A stretch of DNA of 64,000 nucleotides from Idiomarina seosinensis_A (GTDB taxonomy: Bacteria > Pseudomonadota > Gammaproteobacteria > Enterobacterales > Alteromonadaceae): NCBI RefSeq assembly GCF_044797955.1, contig NZ_CP085211.1:1240001-1304000 (forward strand), read 5' to 3'. The notes beneath the pieces were generated by a model, which saw nothing but the letters and a program-made list of their open reading frames with translations, ran no database searches and was not told where the DNA came from. The translations under genes were made by a program, and so were the position numbers. Below, piece after piece: positions 24,167 to 35,000 of this stretch (positions are counted from its first letter, which is position 1; each line of letters starts with the position of its first letter).

Positions 24167-24993
24167 TAATTAGCGGCTTGTTGTGTGTCGTTTTTGACTT
24201 CTTCGACAACAGGCCGGTTAACCCGGATCATTGCCTGAAGCTCTTCTATGTACTCATCGCCGCGCTCGGAGTAGCTGCCTAAGCCTTCAACCAGCTGGGT
24301 AGCCCGCAATTGTTCACCACTACGGCGTTTTTGCGCCCGTATCATGCGTAAATCCTGATAGGCTGAATGGGTGTTGATATTATGCAAATAGCTACGTACA
24401 GCCTGATTGACTGTTTTAAATACTTTAACTTCATGTTTCTTATCGGCCCCCCGTTGGCCGGGTACCATGCCACAGCCTTCCTGGTAGCACCACTGACCAA
24501 ATAAATTAAGGCCCTGACGGGCAAATCGCGAAGTACCCCAGCCGGACTCATTAGCAGCCTGCACCAGCACCATCATTTCAGGGACAATATCGACACGCCG
24601 CTTCAAAACTTCGAAAGCCTGTTCATCGGATAACTGTTCGTCAACATCGTAACGGTCTTTAAGTTGTTGAAACTGGCTGCGCTGCTGCGCGCTCAGCTCT
24701 CCTTGTTCAGAAGCCTCAGCAAGATTAAATATCTGCGCCCGTTTGTGCAAAATCTTTAAGTTTTCTGCTTCGATAATCGGCAACAAGTAGCCGAAAAACT
24801 GCTCCTTTTTCTCGCGTACATTGTCGTAGCCGGCAAAGTTTGGTAACGAACGATAGCTGCTAATCTCCGGCACCGGCGGGATACCGGCAATCTCAGGAAA
24901 CGCACTGGCATACAGCTGTTTTTTTGCAATAAACGGTAATAACAGCGCTAACAAACTAACGAAAATAAAAAATACGATAAACAATTTACGCAT
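24163..24993 (-). CDS. bax: Bax-like glucosaminidase-domain protein
   Basis: The 276-aa protein has an N-terminal signal-anchor (residues 1-25) and a C-terminal glucosaminidase-like domain (about residues 130-260) with VQAANESGWGTSRFARQG, the catalytic-Glu pattern of the Bax/FlgJ muramidase group, and NLFGQWCY. It probably cuts peptidoglycan in the periplasm; its physiological role in E. coli is not well defined. Upstream on the same strand lies the membrane gene at 25015, also its neighbour in relatives. Confidence 0.88.
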   Translation of the reverse strand: MRKLFIVFFIFVSLLALLLPFIAKKQLYASAFPEIAGIPPVPEISSYRSLPNFAGYDNVREKKEQFFGYLLPIIEAENLKILHKRAQIFNLAEASEQGELSAQQRSQFQQLKDRYDVDEQLSDEQAFEVLKRRVDIVPEMMVLVQAANESGWGTSRFARQGLNLFGQWCYQEGCGMVPGQRGADKKHEVKVFKTVNQAVRSYLHNINTHSAYQDLRMIRAQKRRSGEQLRATQLVEGLGSYSERGDEYIEELQAMIRVNRPVVEEVKNDTQQAANY

Positions 24994-25014
24994 GCATGTG
25001 CTCTCCTAAGCTGA

Positions 25015-25815
25015 TCAGGCCTGCCACGGGCCATTATCATTATCCTTAATCTGCTGGTCATCCAGTCGGATGCTTACCCCTACTACGTCTTTGTAAACGA
25101 CACCGCAAAGGTTAAAGATCAAAGGCACCACATAAATCAGCGGGATAAAAAACAACAACGAACTGATAATCAATAATCCGCTAATAGCAAATAATAAGAT
25201 AATATAGATGGGTAATTTATAATTTACGATACGGACTGAATAAAATATCGCATTCAGCGGGGATACGTCGCGTTCAATCACTAGCGGCAAAGCAAAGGCA
25301 AAAGCAACGGTTAAGTAAATTTGTGCTAATACACCCAGCAGCCAGTGTAATTCGGTTAGCAGCAAAATGCTGACCTGTGTTAACAGGCTGGTTGCCACCA
25401 GGGTTGCGATCAAGGGGCCCGCTTTGCGAAAGCCATTGAACATGTCAGTGGCTTTAGAGGGAATATCAACACTGTGGCGAATCCCCATTAGTATCAATCC
25501 CCCCCAGAAAGGGGCGCCTACCGCAGCACCGAGTATCGATAAAAAAACAAGCGCCTGCGCTGCGATCTGCTGTTCCGGGTCGGCAAATTGCTCAACCCAG
25601 CTGGCAGGCAAAATACTTAACGCAACAAGAGAAATAATTAATAAGATTCCCATAAAGGCGATGAAACCTAAAAATAGCGGCACCCAGTGCTTGCGTGTTA
25701 AATCAAATGTTTGTTTGAATACATCACCCAGACTTAATTGATAGCGCCCATTAAGGGCATCCGTTAAATTACCGCCGATGATGGTAGTTTGTTGGTTATC
25801 ATTGTTAGCTTGCAT
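25015..25815 (-). CDS. multi-pass membrane protein next to bax
   Basis: The 266-aa protein has five or six hydrophobic helices and a soluble N-terminal part (LNGRYQLSLGDVFKQTFDLT). It resembles the uncharacterised membrane proteins of the COG5473 type reported next to bax in Alteromonadales. Its function is unknown. It is 21 bp upstream of bax on the same strand, so the two are likely co-transcribed and may act together at the envelope. Confidence 0.75.
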   Translation of the reverse strand: MQANNDNQQTTIIGGNLTDALNGRYQLSLGDVFKQTFDLTRKHWVPLFLGFIAFMGILLIISLVALSILPASWVEQFADPEQQIAAQALVFLSILGAAVGAPFWGGLILMGIRHSVDIPSKATDMFNGFRKAGPLIATLVATSLLTQVSILLLTELHWLLGVLAQIYLTVAFAFALPLVIERDVSPLNAIFYSVRIVNYKLPIYIILLFAISGLLIISSLLFFIPLIYVVPLIFNLCGVVYKDVVGVSIRLDDQQIKDNDNGPWQA

Positions 25816-25899
25816 GGAAACCTGTCAGACGTAAAACACAAGGCCCATATACTAGAGCATCTTAAGCGCTGATACCAATGCCACAGATAAGGATTACCC

Positions 25900-26493
25900 A
25901 TGAAACCAGGCTTTAAAAAACAAAATCGGCGGCCACGCCCTGTTAACCCCAAATTGGTTGTGTTTAACAAGCCGTACGGCGTCCTCTCACAATTTTCCGG
26001 TGAACCCGAGGATGCCACCTTAAAAGACTGGATCCCCCATAACGACATTTATCCGGCGGGTCGCCTGGATAAAGACAGTGAGGGCTTGATGCTGTTGACC
26101 AACGACGGGGTGTATCAGGCACGGCTGGCAGATCCTAAGTACAAGGTATGGAAAACCTACTGGGTACAGGTAGAAGGCGAACCCGACGAGCAGCAACTGA
26201 GTCAGCTTCGCCAGGGGGTCGAGCTAAACGATGGAGTTACCCGCCCCGCCGAGGCATTCCCGATGCCTGAGCCTACTTCGCTGTGGTCCCGCAACCCGCC
26301 GGTACGCGAGCGGAAAACGGTTGCTGACAGCTGGCTTTGTCTGCGCATCCGGGAGGGTAAAAACCGTCAGGTCAGGCGGATGACGGCCCATGTTGGCCTT
26401 CCTACCCTGCGCTTGATCCGGGCTCAGGTCGGACCCTATAAATTAGCCGGGTTACAACCGGGAGAATGGCGCGATGAGCCGCCGGTGTGGTAG
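25900..26493 (+). CDS. rluE: 23S rRNA pseudouridine(2457) synthase
   Basis: The 197-aa protein is a RsuA-family pseudouridine synthase. It has VFNKPYGVLSQFSG (motif I), PAGRLDKDSEGLMLLTNDG (motif II, with the catalytic Asp in RLDKDSEGL) and LRIREGKNRQVRRM (motif III). It lacks the N-terminal S4 domain, as RluE does. It is divergent from the bax-side membrane gene and precedes mnmA by 50 bp. Confidence 0.9.
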   Translation: MKPGFKKQNRRPRPVNPKLVVFNKPYGVLSQFSGEPEDATLKDWIPHNDIYPAGRLDKDSEGLMLLTNDGVYQARLADPKYKVWKTYWVQVEGEPDEQQLSQLRQGVELNDGVTRPAEAFPMPEPTSLWSRNPPVRERKTVADSWLCLRIREGKNRQVRRMTAHVGLPTLRLIRAQVGPYKLAGLQPGEWRDEPPVW

Positions 26494-26543
26494 AATGCGC
26501 GGCTATTAACAGACTCGTTAACGGTACAGGTAACCAGTAACCG

Positions 26544-27674
26544 ATGGCAGATACAATTTCAAACCCAGGCACTAAAAAAGTCATTGTCGGCATGTCCGGT
26601 GGTGTCGATTCCTCAGTTTCAGCTTATTTGCTGCAACAACAGGGCTTTATCGTCGAAGGCCTGTTTATGAAAAACTGGGAAGAAGACGACTCTGATGAAT
26701 ACTGTGCTGCAGCGGAAGATTTAGCCGATGCTGAAAAAGTCTGTGCGACTCTGGGTATCGAATTGCACACGGTTAACTTTGCTGCAGAATACTGGGATAA
26801 CGTGTTCGAGCACTTCCTCGAGGAATATAAAGCCGGACGGACTCCGAACCCGGATATCATGTGCAACAAGGAAATTAAATTTAAAGCGTTCCTTGAATTC
26901 GCAGCAGAGGCACTCGGGGCCGATTATATTGCTACCGGGCATTATGTACGGCGAGCTTTTGATGGCCGCCAGTGGCAGTTACTGCGCGGCCTTGATAACA
27001 ATAAAGATCAGAGCTACTTCCTCTATACCCTCAGCCATGAGCATGTTGCTCAGACCCTTTTCCCGGTCGGCGAACTGGAAAAGTCGGAGGTTCGGCGAAT
27101 AGCCCAGCAACAAGGCCTGGTAACCGCGGACAAAAAAGATTCGACGGGGATTTGTTTTATTGGTGAACGAAAATTCAAAGACTTTTTGCAAAACTACCTG
27201 CCGGCACAGCCAGGAGCTATCGAGAGCCCCGACGGAGAGGTGCTGGGCAAACACGAGGGGCTGATGTACCACACCATAGGTCAGCGTAAAGGTCTGCATA
27301 TTGGTGGCCGTGCTGATGCCTCAGATGAGCCCTGGTATGTGGTGGATAAAGATGTCGGGCGCAATGCCTTAATTGTTGCTCAGGGTAAAGACCATCCGCG
27401 TCTGTACGCTGATGGTCTGATTGCCGGTCAGGTGCACTGGGTCAGTCGTACGCCTTTGCAGCAACCGATTAGCTGTACCGTAAAAACCCGCTATCGCCAG
27501 CAGGACATTGCCTGTCAGCTGAAACCCCTTGGCAATGACCAACTCGAAGTCATTTTCGAACAGCCGGTGGCTGCGGTTACCCCGGGACAATCAGCGGTCT
27601 TCTATTTAGATGACGTATGCCTGGGCGGTGCTATTATCGAGCGCCGTCTGACCGACTTTGAGGTCAAACTATGA
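26544..27674 (+). CDS. mnmA: tRNA-specific 2-thiouridylase MnmA
   Basis: The 376-aa protein has the PP-loop GMSGGVDSSVSAYLL at its start, the active-site cysteine pair in CNKEIKFKAF and in GICFIGERKFKDF, and the TGHYVRR motif. It thiolates U34 of Glu, Gln and Lys tRNAs. Its stop overlaps the start of hflD (ATGA), the usual mnmA-hflD-purB order. Confidence 0.96.
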   Translation: MADTISNPGTKKVIVGMSGGVDSSVSAYLLQQQGFIVEGLFMKNWEEDDSDEYCAAAEDLADAEKVCATLGIELHTVNFAAEYWDNVFEHFLEEYKAGRTPNPDIMCNKEIKFKAFLEFAAEALGADYIATGHYVRRAFDGRQWQLLRGLDNNKDQSYFLYTLSHEHVAQTLFPVGELEKSEVRRIAQQQGLVTADKKDSTGICFIGERKFKDFLQNYLPAQPGAIESPDGEVLGKHEGLMYHTIGQRKGLHIGGRADASDEPWYVVDKDVGRNALIVAQGKDHPRLYADGLIAGQVHWVSRTPLQQPISCTVKTRYRQQDIACQLKPLGNDQLEVIFEQPVAAVTPGQSAVFYLDDVCLGGAIIERRLTDFEVKL

Positions 27675-28291
27675 ATGACTGGCAACAGCGCGTTCTGGCG
27701 CTGTCGGGGATGACATTGAGTGCTGCCGCAGTTCAGCAAGTGGCTCGCTCAGGAGCAGTGATACACGATACGGTGACGGAAACCTTGATTGATAGTGTTA
27801 CCAATCTGCAACCGCAGTCGACATTAGCCGTTTATGGCTCGATTGAGGCTATTAGGCCAGGCTTACAGACCCTGATTCAGCAACTCGGTAACAGCACCCA
27901 AAAGGACATTGAGCTGACCCGCTATCTGGTTGGCATGATTCACTTATCACGCCGCTTACAGGCCCGCGATAAACAAATGTCAGAATTGGCCCGGCGTCTT
28001 GAACAGGTCAACCGGCAATATCGTGAGTTTGGTTTCGAACGTTACCGCATTTTGCAAAGCCTGGCGGGTATTTACCGAGATCTGATTAGCCCCTTAGGCC
28101 AGCCCATCAAGGTTAATGGAAACCCGACTCAGCTGAAGAACGAAGCTAATCAACACCACATTCGTGCATTGTTGCTGGCGGGCATCCGCAGCGCAGTCTT
28201 GTGGCATCAGGTCGGGGGTAAACGGCGGCATTTTTTACTGTCACGCAAAAAGATGCTGGCAACGGCACAACAGTTACTTCGCACTGCTTAA
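27671..28291 (+). CDS. hflD: HflD family protein (high-frequency lysogenization regulator homologue)
   Basis: The 206-aa, largely helical protein matches HflD in length and position between mnmA and purB. In E. coli HflD is a peripheral membrane protein that reduces lambda lysogeny by binding CII; its normal cellular role is unclear. The call rests on synteny plus recognisable blocks such as LTRYLVGMIHLSRRL. Confidence 0.9.
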   Translation: MNDWQQRVLALSGMTLSAAAVQQVARSGAVIHDTVTETLIDSVTNLQPQSTLAVYGSIEAIRPGLQTLIQQLGNSTQKDIELTRYLVGMIHLSRRLQARDKQMSELARRLEQVNRQYREFGFERYRILQSLAGIYRDLISPLGQPIKVNGNPTQLKNEANQHHIRALLLAGIRSAVLWHQVGGKRRHFLLSRKKMLATAQQLLRTA

Positions 28292-28332
28292 CCTAATTTA
28301 AACTACTTTCGCTTTATTTGGAGAACGACATT

Positions 28333-29706
28333 ATGCTGCCTTTTTCATCCCTTACTGCCTTGTCACCCGTTGATGGCCGATACGCCAACAAGGTTGAAGA
28401 CTTGCGCCCTATTTTTAGCGAATACGGTTTGATCAAGTTTCGCGTTATTGTTGAAGTGCGCTGGCTGCAACGTTTAGCAGATGAAGAAGGTATCGTAGAA
28501 GTCCCTCCCTTAAGCACAGAAGCCAATCAAATACTTGATGCTATCCTGGATAACTTCGACAGTTCGGCGGCTGAGCGCATTAAGCAGATTGAAAGCACCA
28601 CCAACCATGATGTCAAAGCGGTAGAATATTACTTAAAAGAACAGGTCGCCGGACACCCGGAGTTGGCCAAGGTATCAGAATTCATCCATTTTGCCTGCAC
28701 CTCTGAAGACATCAATAATCTGGCTCATGGCTTAATGTTAAATACCGCCCGCGAGCAGGTGCTGGTGCCCCTGATGCAGCAAATAGTTGATGATATTAAA
28801 GCCAAAGCAAGTGAATACCGGTCAGTTGCCATGATGGCACGGACTCACGGCCAGCCCGCCACGCCAACGACCATGGGTAAAGAATTTGCTAACGTTGCTG
28901 TGCGTCTGCAGCGGCAGCTTGAGCAACTGCAAGCCGTTAAGCTGATGGGTAAAATAAATGGAGCCGTAGGCAACTACAATGCACATTTAGCCGCCTATCC
29001 TAACGTTGACTGGCATCAGCTTTCTGAGCAATTTGTTCGTCGCCTGGGGCTTAGCTGGAATGCCTACACCACTCAAATAGAACCCCATGATTATATTGCC
29101 GAGTTTTTTGACGCTTTGGCGCGCTTCAATACGGTGCTTATCGACTTTGACCGTGATTTGTGGGGTTATATTGCATTAAATCACTTTAAGCAGAAAACCG
29201 TGGCCGGCGAAGTCGGCTCTTCGACTATGCCGCATAAAGTCAATCCAATTGACTTTGAAAACTCAGAAGGCAACCTGGGCATAGCCAACGCCATTATGGC
29301 GCATTTGGCGCAAAAGCTACCTATCTCGCGCTGGCAACGTGATCTGACCGACTCTACGGTATTGCGAAACCTGGGGGTCGGTATTGCTCACGCTGTTATT
29401 GCTTATCATGCCAGCTTAAAAGGCCTCAGCAAGCTGCAGGTTAACGAAGCCGTATTAGCCAACGAACTGGACGCTAACTGGGAGCTGCTGGCCGAGCCGG
29501 TACAAACTGTGATGCGGCGTTATGGCGTTGAAAAACCCTATGAAAAGCTAAAAGAGCTGACACGGGGTAAACGAATCACAGCCACCGATCTGGCCAATTT
29601 TATTGACGCTCTGGAGATACCCGAAGCGGCAAAGGATGAGATGAAAGCGCTGGCACCGGCTACTTATATCGGCCGTGCCGAGCAGTTCGTGGACGACTTG
29701 TCGTGA
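28333..29706 (+). CDS. purB: adenylosuccinate lyase
   Basis: The 457-aa enzyme cleaves adenylosuccinate and SAICAR in purine synthesis. It has the family signature SSTMPHKVNPIDFENSEGN, a mobile loop carrying the catalytic serine, and active-site histidines in TTNHDVKA and ARTHGQPATPTT. The ATG at 28333 follows TTTGGAG; a TTG five codons earlier is part of the ribosome-binding region and is not favoured. The stop overlaps the GTG of the next gene. Confidence 0.96.
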   Translation: MLPFSSLTALSPVDGRYANKVEDLRPIFSEYGLIKFRVIVEVRWLQRLADEEGIVEVPPLSTEANQILDAILDNFDSSAAERIKQIESTTNHDVKAVEYYLKEQVAGHPELAKVSEFIHFACTSEDINNLAHGLMLNTAREQVLVPLMQQIVDDIKAKASEYRSVAMMARTHGQPATPTTMGKEFANVAVRLQRQLEQLQAVKLMGKINGAVGNYNAHLAAYPNVDWHQLSEQFVRRLGLSWNAYTTQIEPHDYIAEFFDALARFNTVLIDFDRDLWGYIALNHFKQKTVAGEVGSSTMPHKVNPIDFENSEGNLGIANAIMAHLAQKLPISRWQRDLTDSTVLRNLGVGIAHAVIAYHASLKGLSKLQVNEAVLANELDANWELLAEPVQTVMRRYGVEKPYEKLKELTRGKRITATDLANFIDALEIPEAAKDEMKALAPATYIGRAEQFVDDLS

Positions 29707-30860
29707 AACTCGATAGCAAAGTTTTTCAGCCAGACGAGTTTCTTGCACAGTACTGGCAGCGCCGGCCCTGTCTATTGCGCGGTGGTTTCGCCCAGTTTGA
29801 GGATCTCATCGAACCCGAGATCCTGGCAGGCCTTGCTATGGAGGAAGATGCCGATTCCCGCGTGGTACGGCGTGCTGTTAATGCCGATAATTCCAGTAGC
29901 TGGCAGGTCGAACATGGGCCCTTTAGCGACTATGAAGCCTTTGGTGATAGTCACTGGACGCTGTTAGTGCAGTCAGTTAATGAGTGGCTGCCGGCTGTTG
30001 GTCAGCTGTTGACAGCTTTTGACTTTTTGCCCCAGTGGCGCATAGATGACGTTATGGTCAGCTTCTCGTGTGCAGAAGGCGGTGTTGGTCCACACCTGGA
30101 TCAATATGACGTTTTTATTATCCAGGGTGCCGGCCGCCGGCGTTGGCAGGTGGGTGAGCGTCAGAACATGACAAATTATCAGCCCTGTGCTGACCTGACG
30201 CTGGTCAAAGAGCCCTTTACTGCCGTGATTGATGCCGAACTGGAACCCGGTGACGTGCTTTATATTCCGGCTGGCTGCCCACATGACGGGATTGCGCTGG
30301 AACCTAGCCTGAATTACTCCGTTGGTTTCAGGGCTCCGTCACAGGCTGAGTGGTTACAACAGCTGGGCGATCTGGCTCTACAGCAGGATGTTTTAAATCA
30401 ACGCTATCAGGACCCCGATCTACGCAGCCGGAAAAGCTCATACCAGGTTAGCGACAACGAATTGCAACAGTGTAAAGCACTATTGATGCAGACGTTAGAG
30501 TCAGGACAGCTGGACGATTTATTGTTGCGCCTGATGTCCCAAAGTAAGCGTACCCTGGTCGAACCGGATTTGCCTTACACCGCTCAACAGATCGACGACT
30601 TGCTCGCTCAGCCTCAGGCACTGCTGGTTCGCTCTGCCGGTGCGCGCTGGCTATATCATCAGCCACAGCAGGCATTTTACGGCAACGGTGAACGCTATCT
30701 GGTAAGCCCACAGAGCCAACCGTTGGCCCACAAGTTAGCTCAGCAAACAGAACATCCGGGCGCCGACTTATTAACTCAGGTCAATACTGGCAATGATCGT
30801 GAGTTACTGGCCGAGTTACTTAATCAGGGCCTCTTTCAGCTTTTTCTGGACACCGATTAG
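29703..30860 (+). CDS. roxA: ribosomal protein L16 arginine hydroxylase (RoxA/YcfD-type)
   Basis: The 385-aa JmjC-type oxygenase has the Fe(II) ligands His and Asp in GVGPHLDQYDVFIIQG and the second His in IPAGCPHDGIALE, and it uses 2-oxoglutarate and O2 to hydroxylate an arginine of ribosomal protein L16. The C-terminal half (after about residue 220) is the dimerisation and winged-helix part. A GTG start overlaps the purB stop by 4 bp, indicating coupling. Confidence 0.92.
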   Translation: MKLDSKVFQPDEFLAQYWQRRPCLLRGGFAQFEDLIEPEILAGLAMEEDADSRVVRRAVNADNSSSWQVEHGPFSDYEAFGDSHWTLLVQSVNEWLPAVGQLLTAFDFLPQWRIDDVMVSFSCAEGGVGPHLDQYDVFIIQGAGRRRWQVGERQNMTNYQPCADLTLVKEPFTAVIDAELEPGDVLYIPAGCPHDGIALEPSLNYSVGFRAPSQAEWLQQLGDLALQQDVLNQRYQDPDLRSRKSSYQVSDNELQQCKALLMQTLESGQLDDLLLRLMSQSKRTLVEPDLPYTAQQIDDLLAQPQALLVRSAGARWLYHQPQQAFYGNGERYLVSPQSQPLAHKLAQQTEHPGADLLTQVNTGNDRELLAELLNQGLFQLFLDTD

Positions 30861-30893
30861 CAGTTTACGTTAACTGTAAACTCTAGTTGCTAA
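30857..30893. promoter_or_regulatory. nested inverted repeat upstream of the leucine dehydrogenase gene
   Basis: AGTTTAC (30862-30868), GTTAACT, GTAAACT (30876-30882) forms a 7-bp-arm palindrome, inside outer arms TTAGCA (30857-30862) and TGCTAA (30888-30893). It lacks a T-tract, so it is a weak terminator at best. The core resembles the palindromes described for branched-chain amino-acid regulators such as LiuR, and it lies about 115 bp before the leucine dehydrogenase gene. The operator function is an inference. Confidence 0.35.
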
Positions 30894-30996
30894 ACAGGCG
30901 TTTGAATCAACTTTTTTATTCACCGACACAGTAGCGCACGGCCTGCCATAGTGGTATTGTGCGCGAAATTTCTAGCACCAACAAGGAAGGAAATTC

Positions 30997-32037
30997 ATGT
31001 CTCTATTCGAGCATCCTGAATTTGATCATCACGATGAAGTTGCTTTCTGTCACGACGAAGAATCGGGTCTTAAGGCCATTATCGCCGTTCATGATACCAC
31101 TCTGGGTCCAAGCTTAGGTGGCACTCGTTTGTGGAACTATGCCTCGTCAGCTGAAGCGGTAACCGACGTACTGCGCTTATCCCGCGGCATGACATACAAA
31201 AGTGCCATTTCCGGCTTGCCTTTGGGCGGTGGTAAAGCAGTTATTATCGGCGATGCGAAAAAGATTAAAAGTGAGCAGCTGTTCCGGGCTTACGGGCGTT
31301 TTATAAACTCTCTCGGCGGCAAGTATATCACCGCAGAAGATGTAAATATTAAAACCAGTGACATTGATATCGTTGCCCAGGAAACTCAGCATGTGGCCGG
31401 TACCGGAGCGAAAGCCGGTAATCCATCTCCGCATACGGCGCTGGGTACTTATCTAGGACTGAAAGCCGCCGCAAAGCACCGCCTGGGCAGTGAAGATTTG
31501 CAGGGTGTGAAAATTGCAGTGCAGGGTCTTGGTGCTGTTGGCTATGACTTTGCCAAGTATTGTCGGGAAGATGGCGCTGAGTTAATCGTCACTGATATCA
31601 ACGAAGAGTCACTGCAGCGGGCTAAAACCGAACTGGGTGCCAAAGTCGTTGGCCTGAACGAGATCTACGCGGTTGACGCAGATATCTATGCTCCTTGTGC
31701 GCTGGGAGCGACCATTAACGATGACACCCTTAAGCAATTAAAGTGTAAAATTATTGCCGGTAGTGCCAATAACCAGCTGGCAACACCACAACATGACCAG
31801 TTGCTTAAAGAGATGGGCATCTTGTATGCGCCTGATTACGTTATTAACGCCGGTGGTGTCATCCACGTCTGTTCAGAAGCGACAAACATGTCACTGACTG
31901 AAACTGAAAAGCGAGTACGTGACATTTATCACACGCTGGACAAACTATTTGCCCGCGCCGCCGAAGAAAACCGTCCTACCGGTGAACTCGCTGACCAGAT
32001 GGCGCGGGAAATTATTGAAAGCGCTAAACAGGCTTAA
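30997..32037 (+). CDS. ldh: leucine (branched-chain amino acid) dehydrogenase
   Basis: The 346-aa enzyme of the Glu/Leu/Phe/Val dehydrogenase family oxidatively deaminates leucine, valine and isoleucine with NAD. It has GGTRLWNYAS, the catalytic lysine in GLPLGGGKAVI and the NAD fold with VQGLGAVGYDFAKY. It fits a lifestyle based on amino-acid catabolism. It starts after AAGGAAGG, a strong ribosome-binding site, and converges with ydiJ with a 4-bp overlap. Confidence 0.93.
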   Translation: MSLFEHPEFDHHDEVAFCHDEESGLKAIIAVHDTTLGPSLGGTRLWNYASSAEAVTDVLRLSRGMTYKSAISGLPLGGGKAVIIGDAKKIKSEQLFRAYGRFINSLGGKYITAEDVNIKTSDIDIVAQETQHVAGTGAKAGNPSPHTALGTYLGLKAAAKHRLGSEDLQGVKIAVQGLGAVGYDFAKYCREDGAELIVTDINEESLQRAKTELGAKVVGLNEIYAVDADIYAPCALGATINDDTLKQLKCKIIAGSANNQLATPQHDQLLKEMGILYAPDYVINAGGVIHVCSEATNMSLTETEKRVRDIYHTLDKLFARAAEENRPTGELADQMAREIIESAKQA

Positions 32038-35000
32038 CTCATACAACCAAGAATAACTTCAAGCGGGTGTCTCACCCGCTTGTTTTCCATCCGCTGGATC
32101 TGCGAGCGGCAGGAAAATCCGGTAGCGACAAGCCCACTGTTACCATAGGAGTTGACCGCCTGCCGCCAGCCCATTTTGTATAGTGCTTTACTGTCCTGCT
32201 GATGACTGCGCTCATGACCGAAGGTACCGGCCATCCCACAACAGCCCACTTTCAGGATGTCCAGCTGCATTCCCAGGCGCCCAAACAAGCTTTGCCAATG
32301 CTGCGCCGATTCCGGAATAAAGCTCTGCTCAGTACAGTGCATTAATAAACCGTAGTTACGATGGTGTGATGACACTGTCTCGGGCCAGGTTTTATCAATA
32401 AGCCACTCGATCACAGTTTTCACTTTTAAGTTTTCCGCCTTTTCTGCTAATGCCTGCTGATACTCATCCCGAAACACAAGCGCTGTAGAGGTATCAACAC
32501 CAACCAGCTCAATGCCCTGCTCCGCAAGCGGCGCTAACTGTCCGGCAACCTGTTCTGCGGTTTGCTGAAACTCGTTAAGGTAGCCCTTAACGTGCAATGC
32601 CTTGCCATGGCCAATAAACGGCAATAGTACCGGAGTAAATCCAAGCCGGTGAGCCACCGCGGCAAAACTTTCAACAACCTGCGCTTCATAAAAACTGGTG
32701 AAGGGATCCTGAACAATCACCACAAAGTTCTCGCGCTGAAGGCTGTCACTGGCAAGAATTTGTTGGCTGTCCATTACCACAAAACCCTGTTGCTGCCAGC
32801 GACGGGTCAGATTTGGCACCGAAAAAACCGGAGTATCAACGTAGCCAACCAAGTGGCTTAGTACAGCCTTACTGAGACTGTTCTGTGACAGCGCATTCGC
32901 GACTCGGGGAAACTTAGCACCGAGCTTAGCGGTTTGCTCAACATTTTTTACTAACCAGTCTTTTGGTGGCCGGGCATAGCGGCTGTAGTAGTGTTGTAAA
33001 AAGCGCGCCCGGAATGTCGGTACATCAACACTCACCGGACACTGGTTGGTGCAGGCCTTACAGGCCAGGCATTTATCCATTGACTGTTTAACCTGATGAC
33101 TAAAGTCGTCGTTATTTCGCCAACGATTAATCCAACGCTTTAATGCAGACGCCCGTTGCTGCACCGGCTGGCTGGCATCAAAACCCTGTTCGCTGTTCAG
33201 GCGTAGCCACTCTCGCACCAGGGACGCCCGTCCTTTTGGGGAAAAACGACGATCGCCGCTGACCTTAAAGCTTGGGCACATAACAGCCTGAGTATCGTAA
33301 TTAAAGCACAAGCCATTACCGTTACAGTCCATCGCATTGCGATAGCTATCACGGACCTGAATCGGTATTTGCCGGTCATAATAACCACGCTTGCGGGCAT
33401 CAATTGAAACCAGTGCGTGATCGCCGGACAGCGGCGTACAGATCTTGCCGGGATTCAGCTGGTTGTGTGGATCAACCGCTGTTTTTAGCTTGCGCAGTTC
33501 AGTAAATAATTGTTCACCAAAAAATTCAGGCGCGTACTCAGAGCGATAGCCTTTTCCATGCTCCCCCCACATTAACCCGCCATAGCGACTGGTCAGGGCT
33601 GCTACTTTATCGCTGATCTCGCGCAGCAATTGCTCATCTTCTTCATTGCTTAAATCCAGCGCCGGCCTGACATGTAAAACGCCGGCGTCAGCATGGCCAA
33701 ACATTCCGTAATGCAGGCCAGCATCATCCAATAGTTGGCGGAATTCGATGATAAAATCAGCCAGCTTTTCAGGCGGCACAGCGGTATCTTCGGCAAAAGC
33801 AACCGGTTTGCGCCGACCCTTGGTAGCGCCCAACAATCCCACCGACTTTTTGCGCATTGCGTAAATGGTTTGGATGCTGTCCAGATCATCACAAACTTGA
33901 TAGCCGATAACACCCTGGTTATCTTTGTCTTTAATCAGCGCGTCAAGGCGACGGCAGAGCTGCTCGACTTTATACTCATTGTCGGCAGCATCGGTACTGG
34001 CAAACTCGACCATATTAATACCGTTCATGGTCTGTCCCTCAACCTCTCGCAGCAAAGGCTGGACGGAATGCCAGATAATGTCTTCACGGGCTAAATTCAG
34101 TACTTTACTGTCGATCGTTTCAACCGAAGTCGCCTGAGCTTTGACCAGAAAAGGGGCATTGTTTAAAGCGGCCTGAAAGTTACTGTATTTAACATTAACC
34201 AGGGTGCGGTAATTGGGAATCGGGGTAATATTAAGTCGTGCCTCGGCGACAAACCCCAGCGTCCCTTCTGAGCCCGCAATCAGCCGTGATAAATCCAGGG
34301 TTTGCTGTGCCGGATTATAAGTGTGCTTGAGATCGTAGCCGGTTAAAAAACGGTTAAGCGGGGGAAACTTTTCTTCTATTTCAGTACGCAGCTGAACACA
34401 GGTTGCTATTGCCTGCCGATAAAGCTGCCCTACGCTGCCTTCTTGTTCACTGAGTGCTTTTGCCTGTGACAAGGGAATGGGTTCGCTGTCCAGCCGCTCG
34501 CCGCCCATCAGAATGGTGGACAAAGCCAGTACATGATCACTGGTTTTACCATACACCAGCGAACCCTGACCGGAGGCGTCGGTATTAATCATTCCGCCCA
34601 GAGTGGCGCGGTTACTGGTCGATAAGTCCGGGGAAAAAAAGTAGCCGTAAGGCCGTAACTGATCGTTTAACTGGTCTTTGACCACCCCGCCCTGAACACG
34701 TACCCAGCCTTCCTCGACATTAACTTCCAGCACCTGATTCATATGGCGGCTCATATCCACCACCAGGCCGGGGGTTAATGACTGGCCATTAGTACCGGTG
34801 CCGCCGCCACGCGGGGAAAAGCTAATCTGCTGAAAGTCCGGTTGCGCGGCCAGATGCAATATTAGCTGCAGATCGTCATTTGTTCGTGGGTATAATACCC
34901 CCTGAGGAAGCTGCTGATAAACGCTATTATCCGTTGATGCTATCAGCCGCCCCCCATAGGTGATGTCTATATCCCCCGAAAAGTGTGTCGCTTGTAAGGC

